This document shows, in pieces, positions 35,096-45,903 of a stretch of DNA of 64,000 nucleotides. Position 1 is the first letter of the stretch. Each line of letters starts with the position of its first letter. Position numbers and translations under genes: made by a program. The notes under the pieces are model-generated. The model was not told the origin of the DNA. It saw only the letters and a list, made by a program, of their open reading frames with translations, and did no database searches. Source of the stretch: Notospermus geniculatus (lineage: Eukaryota; Nemertea; Pilidiophora; Heteronemertea; Lineidae); NCBI GenBank assembly GCA_002633025.1, contig NMRB01000034.1, forward strand, positions 138,205-202,204. Reading direction: 5' to 3'.

Positions 35096-35671
35096 NNNNN
35101 NNNNNNNNNNNNNNNNNNNNNNNNNNNNNNNNNNNNNNNNNNNNNNNNNNNNNNNNNNNNNNNNNNNNNNNNNNNNNNNNNNNNNNNNNNNNNNNNNNNN
35201 NNNNNNNNNNNNNNNNNNNNNNNNNNNNNNNNNNNNNNNNNNNNNNNNNNNNNNNNNNNNNNNNNNNNNNNNNNNNNNNNNNNNNNNNNNNNNNNNNNNN
35301 NNNNNNNNNNNNNNNNNNNNNNNNNNNNNNNNNNNNNNNNNNNNNNNNNNNNNNNNNNNNNNNNNNNNNNNNNNNNNNNNNNNNNNNNNNNNNNNNNNNN
35401 NNNNNNNNNNNNNNNNNNNNNNNNNNNNNNNNNNNNNNNNNNNNNNNNNNNNNNNNNNNNNNNNNNNNNNNNNNNNNNNNNNNNNNNNNNNNNNNNNNNN
35501 NNNNNNNNNNNNNNNNNNNNNNNNNNNNNNNNNNNNNNNNNNNNNNNNNNNNNNNNNNNNNNNNNNNNNNNNNNNNNNNNNNNNNNNNNNNNNNNNNNNN
35601 NNNNNNNNNNNNNNNNNNNNNNNNNNNNNNNNNNNNNNNNNNNNNNNNNNNNNNNNNNNNNNNNNNNNNNN
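35096..35671. other. Assembly gap, 576 N
   Basis: Run of N followed by a G tract (35672-35680). Every long frame crossing it is an artefact of untranslated N. Confidence 0.99.
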
Positions 35672-36217
35672 GGGGGGGGGTCATCGGGGAGGGGGCCAGA
35701 CACCCCCACTTCCGCAAAACCGCCTGACGACATGATTTTCTACGCATATAAATCTTTCTCTTCCTTTCAACAAGCTGAATAAACGCTGCCAGGGCAAAGA
35801 GTTCTGCTCCTTGCAACTTTAAGCTTGGTCTGGAGCAACCTTGAAAATTCTAAGTGTATGCTTGTAAGCAGATGCTTTTTACGACACTTTATGAATATGA
35901 ACTTTAGCAAATGCTTTCCAGTATAGCATTGACTAAATGCTCAAAAAGCAGATGCTTTACCTAGTAGCAGAAGCTGATAAGTATAAGCATTAGCTCAGGT
36001 TTTATGAATATCGGGCCTAGTATATGCTTAAAAATCTAAGTAAAAGCACATGCTTAACTTTTATGAATATCAGCCATTGGCTTGACAAGGCTGGCTTGTT
36101 TCACATCTCTCATACACACAAGAGCAGTACGTAATATTTGTGCATCACCCACATCAAAGTCGACATGCTCAAGTATACAATCAAGGTCGTCGCGGAACAA
36201 ACGATGATAAGATGATG

Positions 36218-36812
36218 GTAGGAGCCTCGCTTTAAATTTTATGCTGATGTTGGTTCCCCGTCCTCACCTAATGTGTTTTGATTATCGACCACAACATTCC
36301 AGACATAAATCAACCTCACCTCCTTGACGAATATTTGCGGTTTCGGCGCTCTTCCTTTGTGTGCTGTCATCACTTGCTGCGCTACTCTCTGAAAAATAGC
36401 AAATTTAGATTGTGTAGTATATTTATTTGTGATGCTGATGTTGGCTTTTCCGTCCTCACCTAATGTGTTTTGATTATCGACCACAACATTCCAGACATAA
36501 ATCAACCTCACCTCCTTGACGACTATTTGCTGTTTCGGCGCTCTTCTTTTGTGTGCTGTCATCACTTGCTGTGCTACTCTCTGAAAAATAGCAAATTTAG
36601 ATTGTGTAGTATATTTATTTGTGATGCTGATGTTGGCTTTTCCGTCCTCATCTAATGTGTTTTGATTATCGACCACAACACTCCAAACATAAATCAACCT
36701 CACCTCCTTGACAACTATTTGATGTTTCAGCGCTCTTCTTTTGTGCGCTGCCATCACTTGCTGTACCACTCTCCGATTAGAAGTGACGTTACTCCATCCA
36801 TTTGAGGTTTGT
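36218..36812 (-). repeat. Tandem exon array: three 192-bp units with a 69-bp exon
   Basis: Three direct 192-bp units. On minus, units 2 and 3 carry a canonical exon (36512-36580 and 36320-36388): acceptor TATTTTTCAG, 69 bases, donor GAG|GTGAGG. The exon is symmetric (23 codons). In the phase that splices to itself without stops it reads SSTASDDSTQKKSAETANSR plus a few residues, a Ser/Thr-rich repeat. The 5' unit (near 36714-36766) has a weaker acceptor region. The whole array is also open as one unspliced 176-aa frame, because 192 is divisible by 3. The owner gene is unknown. Confidence 0.6.
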
Positions 36813-37094
36813 CAGTGGACCTCCCCAGAATGGAGATCATTTTCAAATTCCACGTACAGCAATTCTAATGAATAAATGATATGGTATCTGAATGCCGTAC
36901 GGAGGTTCGACAAAGGCAAATGTTGATAACCCCTGAAAAGTTTTTCGGGGATGAAAAGTCCTGAGTAAGCTTTACGCTTTCCACGACCCCGAACAACTTT
37001 GGTGCTAGGTATGGCAGCATGATGTCTTTGTACGTAATCGACCTAGAACTGTGAAACCCGTTTAACTGTAAGATCGAGCGATTGACATACCTCC

Positions 37095-37750
37095 TTTTTA
37101 GCTCACACCTAGAGTGAGCTCTTGTCGTGGGTCAGCATCCGTCGTCCGTTAGCAGGGCACGTTTCGTAATCGTATATACCCCTGCTTTTAAGTGGCACGT
37201 TTCGTAACCGCAGGTGCTATTGGCATGAAATTTGGTACATAGATACCCCTAGGTCAGATGATCTATGACCCCAAGTTTCGGTCCGATTTGGCTTTTAGCT
37301 TGGCCACCAGGTGGCAGAAACCAAAAACACAAAGTGCAATAACTCATGAATTAATGACTGGATCCTCCCCAAATTACTAGTATTATCATTGGTGCTTCTA
37401 ATGAGGATGCATGATATAAGTAAGGGGTTTTTGATTTGACCGACTTTTCAAGGTCAATGAGGTCAAAGTTCAAAATTTAGTCATTTGGTGGCGCGTTTCG
37501 TAACTGCTTGGGCTATTGACTTGAAACTTGGTACATATACTCCCCTATGTCAGGTGACCTATGATTCGATTCTCCACTTGGCCACCACGTGGCCAAAACC
37601 AAAGTTCAAAGTCCAGTAACTCCTGAACTGCAACTGGATTGTCTCCAAATTTTTATCAGGTGCATCTAATGAGGATCGAGCTTTCGATGCACTGACAAAA
37701 CTTTTTGAGTTGATAGAACATTTTGGATTGCCAAGTTTGATTCGTAACAC
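37095..37750. repeat. Dispersed repeat, GGTGGCACGTTTCGTAACCG family
   Basis: It starts AGCTCACACCTAGAGTGAGC, a hairpin head, and continues with two internal copies of a unit containing TGGCACGTTTCGTAACCGCA, ATGAAATTTGGTACATA and TGACCCCAAG (near 37190 and 37490). Related but diverged sequences occur at 52010-52180 and 55570-55910. No coding capacity. Confidence 0.6.
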
Positions 37751-38999
37751 ATAAATATTTACCAAATTCCTTCATTATCCTGAAAGAACCCTCCATCCGG
37801 AACATGGTTCAGAAGTTCCTCTTTTGTGAAGGCAGCTGTGGTGTCCCTGCTCCTGGCAAGCTGGTTTTGACAGAAAAGCGTTTTCCTAATTGTACCATTT
37901 TCTTTTTGAAAATGATCAGCGTCCATACCTCTTGGGGGCCCATGTCCTAGAATGTCATCACACTAAGACAGAATACAGCAAATATTTTCCTGAGTCAGTC
38001 TCCCAATCACAGGGCGTCCTTTTTTTAAGTATCAAAATGGAATCAAGTTGTATAATCACATCCTTCTGTTGGATGAGGACGTATACTTGTATTACAAAAC
38101 TGGAAAAATTCTCCTCAGTCCTTAGATGCTTTCTTGCACATTATGCCGCATTAAACGTGTTGCCTCTGACTTCATTGTCCCGATGTCAGTTTCACTTCTT
38201 TTGTCCCAGAAGAGAGAGAATGGAAGCTTTCCCAAGTAGTTCATGGCAAAGTGAAAAAACCTGAAACTGCACTGGTTGAAGATTCACAAACTGATCGCTG
38301 GGGACTACTTGGCCAAGTCGGAGCTGTTTTGCACCACTGAAACGTCCCCTTGTGAGCTGATCTCCTCCTATTGGTGTGTACAACTTCTTCAAAGCACTTT
38401 ACATTTAAAATTAGAAAGATGTGAAAAAGAGACACAGGTATGTAATTAATAAATTAATATACATGTAATTCAAGTGGATAAAAACAAAGCTACACCTCAC
38501 TCCCCTTGATTTGCCACAGGAACTATAAAAAACTATAAAAAATCCCTGCCCTTGAAATGTTCGTGCAGTGGCGCTGGTGTAGTATCTTCATGACGACATT
38601 CCGACATCACTTCATGACTGCTGTTTGCACGTCGAAAAATTAAAACAAGAAAGCAGCTCTTCTCTGAAATTCAAATAATATTTCCGCTCCAGGCATTTCT
38701 CTTACATTACGCCATGTAATATCAAGAGGAAGTACGTCCATTAAAGCTGGCCTTTAAAGTCCAAAATTTGCTAACTCCATCCTAAAGTCCAATAATATCA
38801 CCATTTAATTCCTTGCCAGTTTTACTCTCTGTTTGTGTGCAGCTGAGGATAATTTTGGTTGAAGTGACTGTCAGATACTGCCCTTTGACATGCCACTTTG
38901 ACTGCCTGAAGACTGACAAGAATGGTTCACATTAGCACTGAGGCCATTCATTTTCATCATGTTTTTTTAAGTGCAATATTACAGGTACAACATACATAC

Positions 39000-39110
39000 C
39001 GTTTCAAATTCACGACCAACTCCAGATGACCTGAAGATCCTGCTATCATGTACACTTCCTGGCCACTTGGCCACAACATCGGTGATCTGCCGATTGAAAT
39101 CACAAATCAC
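39000..39110 (-). pseudogene. HARBI1/Harbinger transposase exon, first catalytic Asp present
   Basis: 111-bp minus exon with canonical borders (CTTTTCAG|GTGATT ... GAAACG|GTATGT). It encodes VICDFNRQITDVVAKWPGSV followed by HDSRIF. This is the DDE_Tnp_4 signature of HARBI1-like nucleases: the first catalytic Asp in V-I-C-D and the W-P-G-S-x-H-D-x-R-I-F block. No other Harbinger exon lies beside this copy, so it is an isolated fragment carried by the segmental duplication. Confidence 0.8.
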
Positions 39111-39177
39111 CTGAAAAGGAGGTCAAATAAATAAATTGGAATCGTAGGATAGTGTGGAGTGAATTTGACAAATCACC

Positions 39178-39440
39178 ACACATTCTCAAGAATCTGTCAA
39201 GTTAACGACTGCTTGGACCTTACTCTGATCTGTAGAGAAACCCATTCCAGACACCCCATCCCCAAAATACTTGACAGATTCCAGGAATGGTCATCCCTTA
39301 CAGCACCGGCCTAAACACCCGCGCTTCTTGAACCCCTTTTCCATAAGGCGTTGAAAGGTGGCGCATCCGTTCTTTACGCCAAATGGTATCAATTTGAATT
39401 GGTACAGGTTGTCACCCACACGGAGAAGGCCATCAGTTCA
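39178..39440 (-). pseudogene. LTR-retrotransposon reverse transcriptase fragment (copy 1)
   Basis: The minus strand reads, with frame changes, LMAFSVGDNLYQFKLIPFGV followed by KNGCATFQRLMEK and later GMGFSTDQSKVQAVVNL. The F-x-x-x-P-F-G-V-x-N-x-x-x-T-F-Q-R-L-M block precedes the YxDD loop, and G-x-S-T-D-x-x-K-V-Q-A-V follows it, in Gypsy-type RT. The YxDD motif itself is not visible. Decayed. Confidence 0.65.
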
Positions 39441-39841
39441 CGATCAGATTCTCGTAAGTGAACCTAGCCTGCCAGTATCCTGACTTGAGATCTATTACAG
39501 AGAAAACCGTAGCCATCTACAAAAGGGGAAATTACAGCAATGTCATGGTCCTTGCTGATATGAAAATTCCCCTGCCATATCCCTCTTTGGTTAGTATTAT
39601 TCTCCAGGTAAGCATCATTTTCCTCAGCTTTGTTTTATCTGTTCAGCAACGTTGCTTTCTGATATTATTGTTTAGCGCTTTGAAAACCTAATGGAAAGCA
39701 AGCCATTAGCCATTCAGTTTCTGGGAGCGAGCGTTTTCCTGAGGATCAGAATTCGCAGGGATACACTTACTTAGATGAGATGTTGTCCGTCCAAAGTGAA
39801 GTTTTCATCGTTTTCTTCATATCTCTACCAATACAGAACGG

Positions 39842-39962
39842 CGGATGTTGGTACTTACATTTTTTTTTGTGGTGGTTTGCGTCCCAGATGCACTTTGCCA
39901 GCCTTTTCTTTATGAGTCCATATGAATCTGGTCATCTCGGCAGATTGCAGATGACAATAGTC
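39842..39962 (-). other. Unidentified exon, repeated three times in the window
   Basis: The minus strand contains a possible exon of about 103 bases. It is best preserved at about 48710-48812, with acceptor TTTTTTCAG and donor AAAAAT|GTAAGT. One frame reads TIVICNLPRGPDSYGLIKKR and LAKCIWDANHYNKK. Copies lie here, at about 48710-48812 and at about 53963-54069. The family is unknown to me. Confidence 0.35.
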
Positions 39963-39996
39963 GGAAATACAGAATGTAAGAGAAATATTGGAATAG

Positions 39997-40140
<144 letters not shown>

Positions 40141-40204
40141 GGAAGTCCTTCAGTCGCCGATCTTCATCACCGTCATCCAACTCGGGTTGAAGTCGCAGCG
40201 ATGA

Positions 40205-40413
<209 letters not shown>

Positions 40414-41029
40414 AGTACATACAGGTGAAAGACCATTCAAATGTTCAATCTGTGGGAAAGGCTTCACTCGCCAATCCTATTTAACACACCACAAGACAGT
40501 GCATACAGGAGAAATCCATTCAAATGTAAAACCATTCAAATGTTTAGTTTGGGGGAAGTCCTTCAGTCAGAAAATCAATTCAAATAGCCATGAGCGAGTA
40601 CATACATGTGAAAGACCATTCAAATGTTCAGTTTGTGGGAAGTCCTTCAGTCAGAAAATCAATTTAAATAGCCATGCGCGGGTATATACAGGTGAAAGAG
40701 TATTCAAATGTTCAGTTTGTGGGAAGTCCTTCAGCCAGAAAATCAATTTAAGTAGCCATGAGCGAGTACATACAGGTGAAAGACCATTGAAATGTTCAGT
40801 TTGTGGAAAGGACTTCGCTGCGAAATGCAATTTAAAGGCTCATGAACGATTACATACAGGTGAAAGACCATTCAAATGTTCAGTGTGTGAGAAGGCCTTC
40901 GATCAGCAATCCAGTTTAATGCACCACAAGAGAGTGCATGCAGGAGAAAGACCATATGAATGCCATGTGTGTAAGAAGCTATTCAGTGTGATTTCAAACG
41001 AAAACTGGTTTAATTTTGTGCATTGTTAG
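40414..41029 (+). pseudogene. C2H2 zinc-finger array (six fingers plus a partial one)
   Basis: An open frame of about 200 aa starts right after a stop. Fingers in order: [32 protein letters not shown] (second Cys replaced by Trp); [16 protein letters not shown] (last His replaced by Tyr in ARVY); [48 protein letters not shown]; then YECHVCKKLFS without its His pair. Linkers are mostly [10 protein letters not shown]2H2 arrays of this type usually bind DNA as nuclear regulators. There is no in-frame ATG exon, KRAB-like or other effector domain. Two fingers lack a zinc ligand, so this looks like a decaying array fragment. Related pieces lie at 40020, 40247, 43210, 48890 and 50100. Confidence 0.75.
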
Positions 41030-41984
41030 GTCTTCTTTGATATGAGGAATGATTTCTTTGAATTTGATGCCTGATGCTTTTCACGCATCAACAGTCAATT
41101 TAGGTATCCAAAATGAATGTTTTCGTTGTAAGTTCACAAAATTTCTGCAAATTCTTGCTAAATAATAACTGTTCATCAGCGGCTCAAACAATGTTGTAAA
41201 TGATTTTGATCATTTCAATTCCGTACCATGTAAATAATTCGCACATAGCAGACAGTCCTGTTTAGAGAGTTTTGCTTCAAAAATAAGCTGTACTCTTGCT
41301 CAAATAAACCGTACTCTTGCTCAGCTGCTTGAAATCACTAACTGATGGATTCTCATTCGCATGCTGTCTTCTCAGTGCCAATGGTTGTCAATAAAGTGCT
41401 TATCTTTCTTGACTTTCTTACCCCCTCAGATTCTGGCACCGAAGGTGGAACCATCTGTTGCAGTGATCACAACCAACACTGTCCTCTGAGTTAATATGAG
41501 GTCTTTGCATTCTAATGCGCATACGGGACAGACGACTTCCGGATATTCAACGTTGTCTGTTGCATCTGAACTGCCTTCGCTTCACTGTTCTTTGATTTTC
41601 GTTTCCTTGGCCCTTTTGGGGAACTGGTCGATGGGCCATCGCCATCTTTACCTTGTTTCATTCTTTTCGATTCAGAAAGGATGATAATTTTTGTTCTGAG
41701 AGCCGTCTTCTTTGTCCTTGGTATCTGTTATTTTATAGTTTCCAGTTGGTCGAACATGACCACACGAATATAATGCACTGTGACATCATTGGTGTCGATG
41801 TCAGGAGCTCATCCTCTAGTTCGGATAACTCCATTGGAATGTCAATCCCCGAACACTCTTCAAGCCATGCTGACAACAAACTCTCATTATTCAGCAGGGC
41901 ATTTTGGCAAACTTGGTGCACTGCCTTCTTGTCAAAACATGCCTTAGAAAGGTACAAGAGATCTACGAATCCAATAACGTCACG

Positions 41985-42200
41985 AGCTTTGTGACTGGAC
42001 GAACCAGTTCTGAGTTCTTGGTCCCTTTCTCATCCATGTCCACATGAACGACTCTGTTCCAAGGAATCAGTTTTCAGTGGTTGATGTCCAGAGTCTGCGA
42101 ACAACACTGCATCTCGTATGGCCAAATTCCGGTGTAGCCAATTCTGCCTCCGCTGCAGCATAGTGACATGCTCAAGCATCCATCATTTCCAGAAATGCTT
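41985..42200 (-). pseudogene. BEL/Pao integrase C-terminal (DUF5641-type) fragment
   Basis: The minus strand reads, over two frames, NWLHRNLAIRDAVLFAD and then WNRVVHVDMDEKGTKNSELV followed by RPVTKL. This is the R-N-L-x-x-x-D-x-V-L-x-A-D ... R-V-V-x-V ... K-x-S-x-L-V-R-P-V-x-K-L pattern found at the end of BEL/Pao polyproteins. Frame changes mark it as a relic. Nearby minus sequence up to 42560 may be upstream integrase. Confidence 0.65.
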
Positions 42201-42567
42201 CACCAGATGTTGAATCTGACGCCACCTTTGGCGAACGTACACGTCCTGGGGTTCGGTTTCCAAAATCAATTTAAGTGGTTTAGAGTCAACACTTCCAGAC
42301 GGATTTCCAATTTGACCAAACTTTGGAGGTCATAGCGCCACCTATCCTAAGAAGACCAACACTCATCTGGCACTGGGTCATCCGAGTCGATATCCTTGCC
42401 AATGAGCGGTTCCATGATGTGTTTAACCTGCAAGTGAAATGGGGGAAATAAAGCCGTGAGAATCAATTCCTGGCACGTCCTGGGCGTCTGCTACTGCTTC
42501 TTCATCTCCGCCTCGTACTGCACGTGGACCAGCGACTGATCAGTGTGGGCTGTTTAGGGAAGAAAGA

Positions 42568-42655
42568 TCTTCATCGCCGTCATCCAACTCGGGTTGAGGT
42601 CACGGTGATGAGGAGGTAATCGTAGCGGCCTCAAAAATCATATTCGAATTCACAC
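42568..42655. repeat. Copy of 40161-40247
   Basis: ATCTTCATCGCCGTCATCCA through CGAATTCACAC repeats 40161-40247 with few changes. At 40247 this sequence runs straight into a zinc finger. Here the finger resumes only at 43210, after the inserted foldback element. Confidence 0.85.
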
Positions 42656-42729
42656 ATACAAAGAAAGAAATAGCACTAAAATTGACACACAACGTGATAA
42701 TATACAGGAAGTCAACTTCCAGATTTTGC

Positions 42730-43325
<596 letters not shown>

Positions 43326-43344
43326 TAAGTGTGTGGGAAGGCCT

Positions 43345-43614
43345 TTATGGGACCATGCGAATATTGCGAGACTCGACAGCAGTGGTGTAAAATCTGACTT
43401 CAATACTGTCCTTATCAAGCGGATGAAGGGAGTGTGTTGTTATAGTTCCTTGAAATGCTTGCAGCCCATCCCAGAGTTCCTTGGTGCCAAGGTCCTGACA
43501 CGTCTGCCTGATTTCGTCGTCGTTCATCACCGTTACTCGAATAATCGTGTCACAGTTATCAATAATGGCAGTGGCAAAAGTTTCGGCATTGTAGACAGTA
43601 GCGGATTTGGCCAT
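43345..43614 (-). pseudogene. Unrecognised 89-aa frame
   Basis: The minus frame with ATG start reads MAKSATVYNAETFATAIIDN and continues with a D/E-rich, mixed strand/helix pattern. No family is recognised. It lies between the zinc-finger remnant and the intersectin exon but on the opposite strand. Might be part of a retroelement gag or a chance frame. Confidence 0.15.
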
Positions 43615-43927
43615 TATCTGGCAGTGTCGCTTTATGTTGCCTCCGAGCGCATCATTTGGGCCTTAAGTGCAGTGGTTCGGCATTGGACTCACGACTGAGA
43701 GATCATGGGTTCAACTGTTGACTGAGTCCCCGGACTGAGTCACCATCTTCATATTCTCGGCAACTGGTCTGAAAGGATCAAGTGTTGTGCTGAATGTGTT
43801 GTCCTTTAGTTCCTAGAATGGTTTCTGGAGACACCGGAGTACCGTAATCTTTTTTTTGGACCTGACCCTGAATTCAATGGGGAAGTTTATCAGAATCACC
43901 CAAATCTTTCGTTGTCTTCGGTTTCAG

Positions 43928-44034
43928 GTGTTCTACCTGCCTCTTTCGGGGAGCAAAACACTAACAGAGGAGGAACTTCAGATGGTGTTTTTCAACTGGA
44001 AGGAACTCCTGGTGTGCAATACAAAACTGCTCAA
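43928..44034 (+). CDS. ITSN: Intersectin DH (RhoGEF) domain exon
   Basis: 107-bp exon with canonical borders (CGGTTTCAG|GTG ... CTCAA|GTAAGT). It encodes VFYLPLSGSKTLTEEELQMV followed by FFNWKELLVCNTKLLK. This matches the start of the DH domain of intersectins (vertebrate wording: L-T-E-x-E-x-x-M-I-F-V-N-W-K-E-L-x-x-C-N-x-K-L-L-K). Intersectins are multi-SH3 endocytic scaffolds whose long form has a DH-PH module acting as a Cdc42 exchange factor. The exon ends in phase 2 and joins exactly to 44276-44351. No other intersectin exon was recognised in the window, which implies very long, transposon-filled introns or a fragment. Confidence 0.85.
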
Positions 44035-44275
44035 GTAAGTAGGCCTACACACAAAACCACTTGCTGTACTTCAGTGATATGCAGTATTGCGTGACTAAAA
44101 GATGTGCTTGGCCTCAAAGGACAAATATTTTGGGATCCTCTATCAGATTCATCTGTTGTAGTTGATGAGGACAGAGACAGCGAGTATTCCCCTGTGTGCA
44201 GGTAGTATCCCATGTTGGCAAATCGCCGGTGTAGTTAGCAGGATGTATTCTATTCTTGCGTTTGCTATATTTCAG

Positions 44276-44351
44276 AGGTCTGCGAGTAAGGAAGAATATG
44301 ATAGGTCAAGGACAGGCAATAACTGTGATAGGAGATATTCTGTGTGAGAAT
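44276..44351 (+). CDS. ITSN: Intersectin DH domain, next exon
   Basis: 76-bp exon (CTATATTTCAG|AGG ... GAGAAT|GTAAGT). Joined to the previous exon it gives LLK then GLRVRKNMIGQGQAITVIGD and ILCEN. This matches the intersectin segment K-A-L-R-V-R-K-K-M-S-G-x-x-x-x-V-x-x-I-G-D-I-L. The phase fits (2 to 1 base, then phase 0). The expected continuation (L-P-H-M-x-x-Y-I-R-F-C) was not found in the next 20 kb. The intron between the two exons is only 241 bp, so this part of the gene looks normal and probably functional. Confidence 0.85.
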
Positions 44352-44425
44352 GTAAGTCTGGGAGGCAAAAATTATCCCTAATGAGGGTGATAGACCACTT
44401 CATTTGGCCCGTGTGTCAACTCAAT

Positions 44426-44885
44426 TCATTGAAATTTCTGGAGTGCAAGAGCCAAACTCTGAGCATCATACATGTAGCTACTCATCAAACTGTACTGGGT
44501 GATATTCCCATGGGAGGTTGCGAAGTAGTTCCACTTGATTTCCAACCGATGTGTCTCCTCGAGCCAATGAAGAAGAACGAACACATACTTGTTTTTACAC
44601 TGGCTTGAAGGTCCATCTGTCCAAACGTCTGCAGCCTTCACTGTAGGCATTTCTGCTTTGATGACTTCAAGGATCTTCGACGTAAATGCTGCCAAGGCAT
44701 TCTTCTCATGGTCGCGGTTGTCACTCTTTGTCACGCGTGACGAAATTTGTTTGCAGTGGTACAACATACTGCGTACACGGTAACCTGCTTCTGTTTCCAG
44801 TGTGCGGTTTGTATGCCAGAGGCAAGTAAAGTGTTCCGAGAAGTCCATTTGAAGCAGACAGGTGCTGCAGCCTGGGTCCATAGGC
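44426..44885 (-). pseudogene. Transposase-like relic with DFSEHF and WTDGPSSQ motifs
   Basis: The 151-aa minus frame reads CLLQMDFSEHFTCLW, later AADVWTDGPSSQCKNKYVFV and WNYFATSHG. The set D-F-S/A-E-N/H-F, x-S-D-G-x-x-S-Q-x-K-x-x-Y and F-F-A-T-S-H-G-K-G is, as I recall, shared by a high-copy uncharacterised invertebrate family that looks like an RNase H-fold transposase. The Lys-Gly after SHG is replaced here and the frame soon ends, so the copy is damaged. It directly abuts the Helitron relic in a different frame. Confidence 0.45.
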
Positions 44886-44889
44886 TTTA

Positions 44890-45870
44890 GGCTTATACTG
44901 GGTCCTCAAATCAAAATACTTCCAAGCAATGTGGGCATTTTCTTGCAGGGCAGAAAAAAGCAAATTTCTGTCAGATAAGTCGATGTCCTGGCCTTTTGTC
45001 TCCTTGATATACTTGCCCAGAAGTCTTGAAAGAGGCTTCCAGTAGAACTCTGCACAACTACCCGTTGTGAAGGACGAGGGAAGTCCACATCCTTCACTTA
45101 TCTTGAAATCTACCAAAGACCTCAACTTTTTGCCTTCTGGGCCCAGTACTGCGAAGTTCATCCAAGAGATGAACTCAGGTACATGATTTTCTCTCCTGTT
45201 GACTGGTCACCACTTTCACGCGCTCCTTGAATTGCTTTAACTGTGAGGTAATCTTCTCCTATTTGCTGTCGAACAATGAAGCTTGAACTCTCAAGGGCTC
45301 TCTTCCTAATGATCATGTTGTGTACCACGAATTTGAAGTAGTGGTGATTTGCGAACCTTCCATCTTGGTACCACAAGAGATGCTCTGCCCTGTCACTAAG
45401 GAAGAGCATGTCCGAGGACGATTGTCATAGAAATCACCTGTTCCATGTGGGAAGAGGCAAGGGAAAGAAAGGGCAAAGAACTTCCTTAAGTGGTAAATTC
45501 AGAAACTGGTGTATCACCTCTTGATGGCCATCTGTCACTGGCCTATGTTGTGGACCAATGACATCCGATCTTTAACTACGGTCTCAACAGCAGCCCTGAC
45601 AATGCCTGATGTCTACCGTCGGCTCTGGGAGTAGGAAGTCTGATGCAGTGGATGCGTCGTCTTCAGTTCCACCGGGGTAGACCTGTTCCTCAGCAGGACC
45701 TCGTCACCATTTTCAGGTAAAGAATTCAAGCGTTCCTTGCTTATGATGTCTTCATGAGCAGGGTTATTCGTCTTCAACCAAGTTAGGGCATTCTCCAGCC
45801 TTGTATTCCTTGCTCGTTTCATTTCTGCCATGTACTGACTTTTGATGTGGCTCCAGTTTCTCAGTATCAT
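44890..45870 (-). pseudogene. Helitron replicase N-terminal (Helitron_like_N) relic
   Basis: Three minus blocks in order. 45613-45870 has NPAHEDIISKERLNSLPENG. 45158-45409 has AEHLLWYQDGRFANHHYFKF and VVHNMIIRKRALESSSFIVR. 44890-45161 has SEGCGLPSSFTTGSCAEFYW and later ENAHIAWKYFDLRTQY. The N-P-x-Y/H-x-D, R-F-A-x-x-x-x-F-x-x-x-x-x-N and P-x-x-F-x-T-x-S-x-A-E-F-x-W ... P-x-x-x-A-x-x-F-x-x-R patterns are those of the N-terminal part of animal Helitron Rep/helicase proteins. Frame breaks separate the blocks. No Rep HUH motif or helicase was seen, so it is truncated. Confidence 0.6.
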
Positions 45871-45903
45871 CTAAACTCACCCACGTGATTGGTGTTGGTG
45901 TGT

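Larger units (their letters stand above)
32298..36078. repeat. Inverted ends bounding 32.3-36.1 kb
   Basis: AATGGCTGATATTCATAAAA at 32298 is matched by the complement of TTTTATGAATATCAGCCATT ending at 36078. Both ends continue into AAGCA/TGCTT-rich sequence with TATTCATAAA words (32400-32470; 35850-36060). They could be the two ends of one inserted element about 3.8 kb long, or two MITEs of one family in opposite orientation. The N gap prevents a decision. Confidence 0.4.
38935..39962. repeat. Segmental duplication, copy 1 (pairs with 53014-54069)
   Basis: Direct near-identical copy at an offset of about 14,079 bp. The other copy has an extra stretch of about 28 bp near 53693. It holds a HARBI1-like exon, a reverse-transcriptase fragment and an unknown minus-strand exon. 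Parts (39672-39837 and 39839-39962) occur a third time at 48251-48417 and 48690-48812. Confidence 0.9.

Noticed and set aside
35001-35816. Five long frames (about 220-260 aa) on both strands
   Set aside because: Almost entirely untranslated N from the assembly gap.
36239-36769. 176-aa unspliced minus ORF as a protein
   Set aside because: It is open only because the 192-bp unit is divisible by three; each full unit contains clear intron borders, so the 69-bp exon is the likelier coding part.
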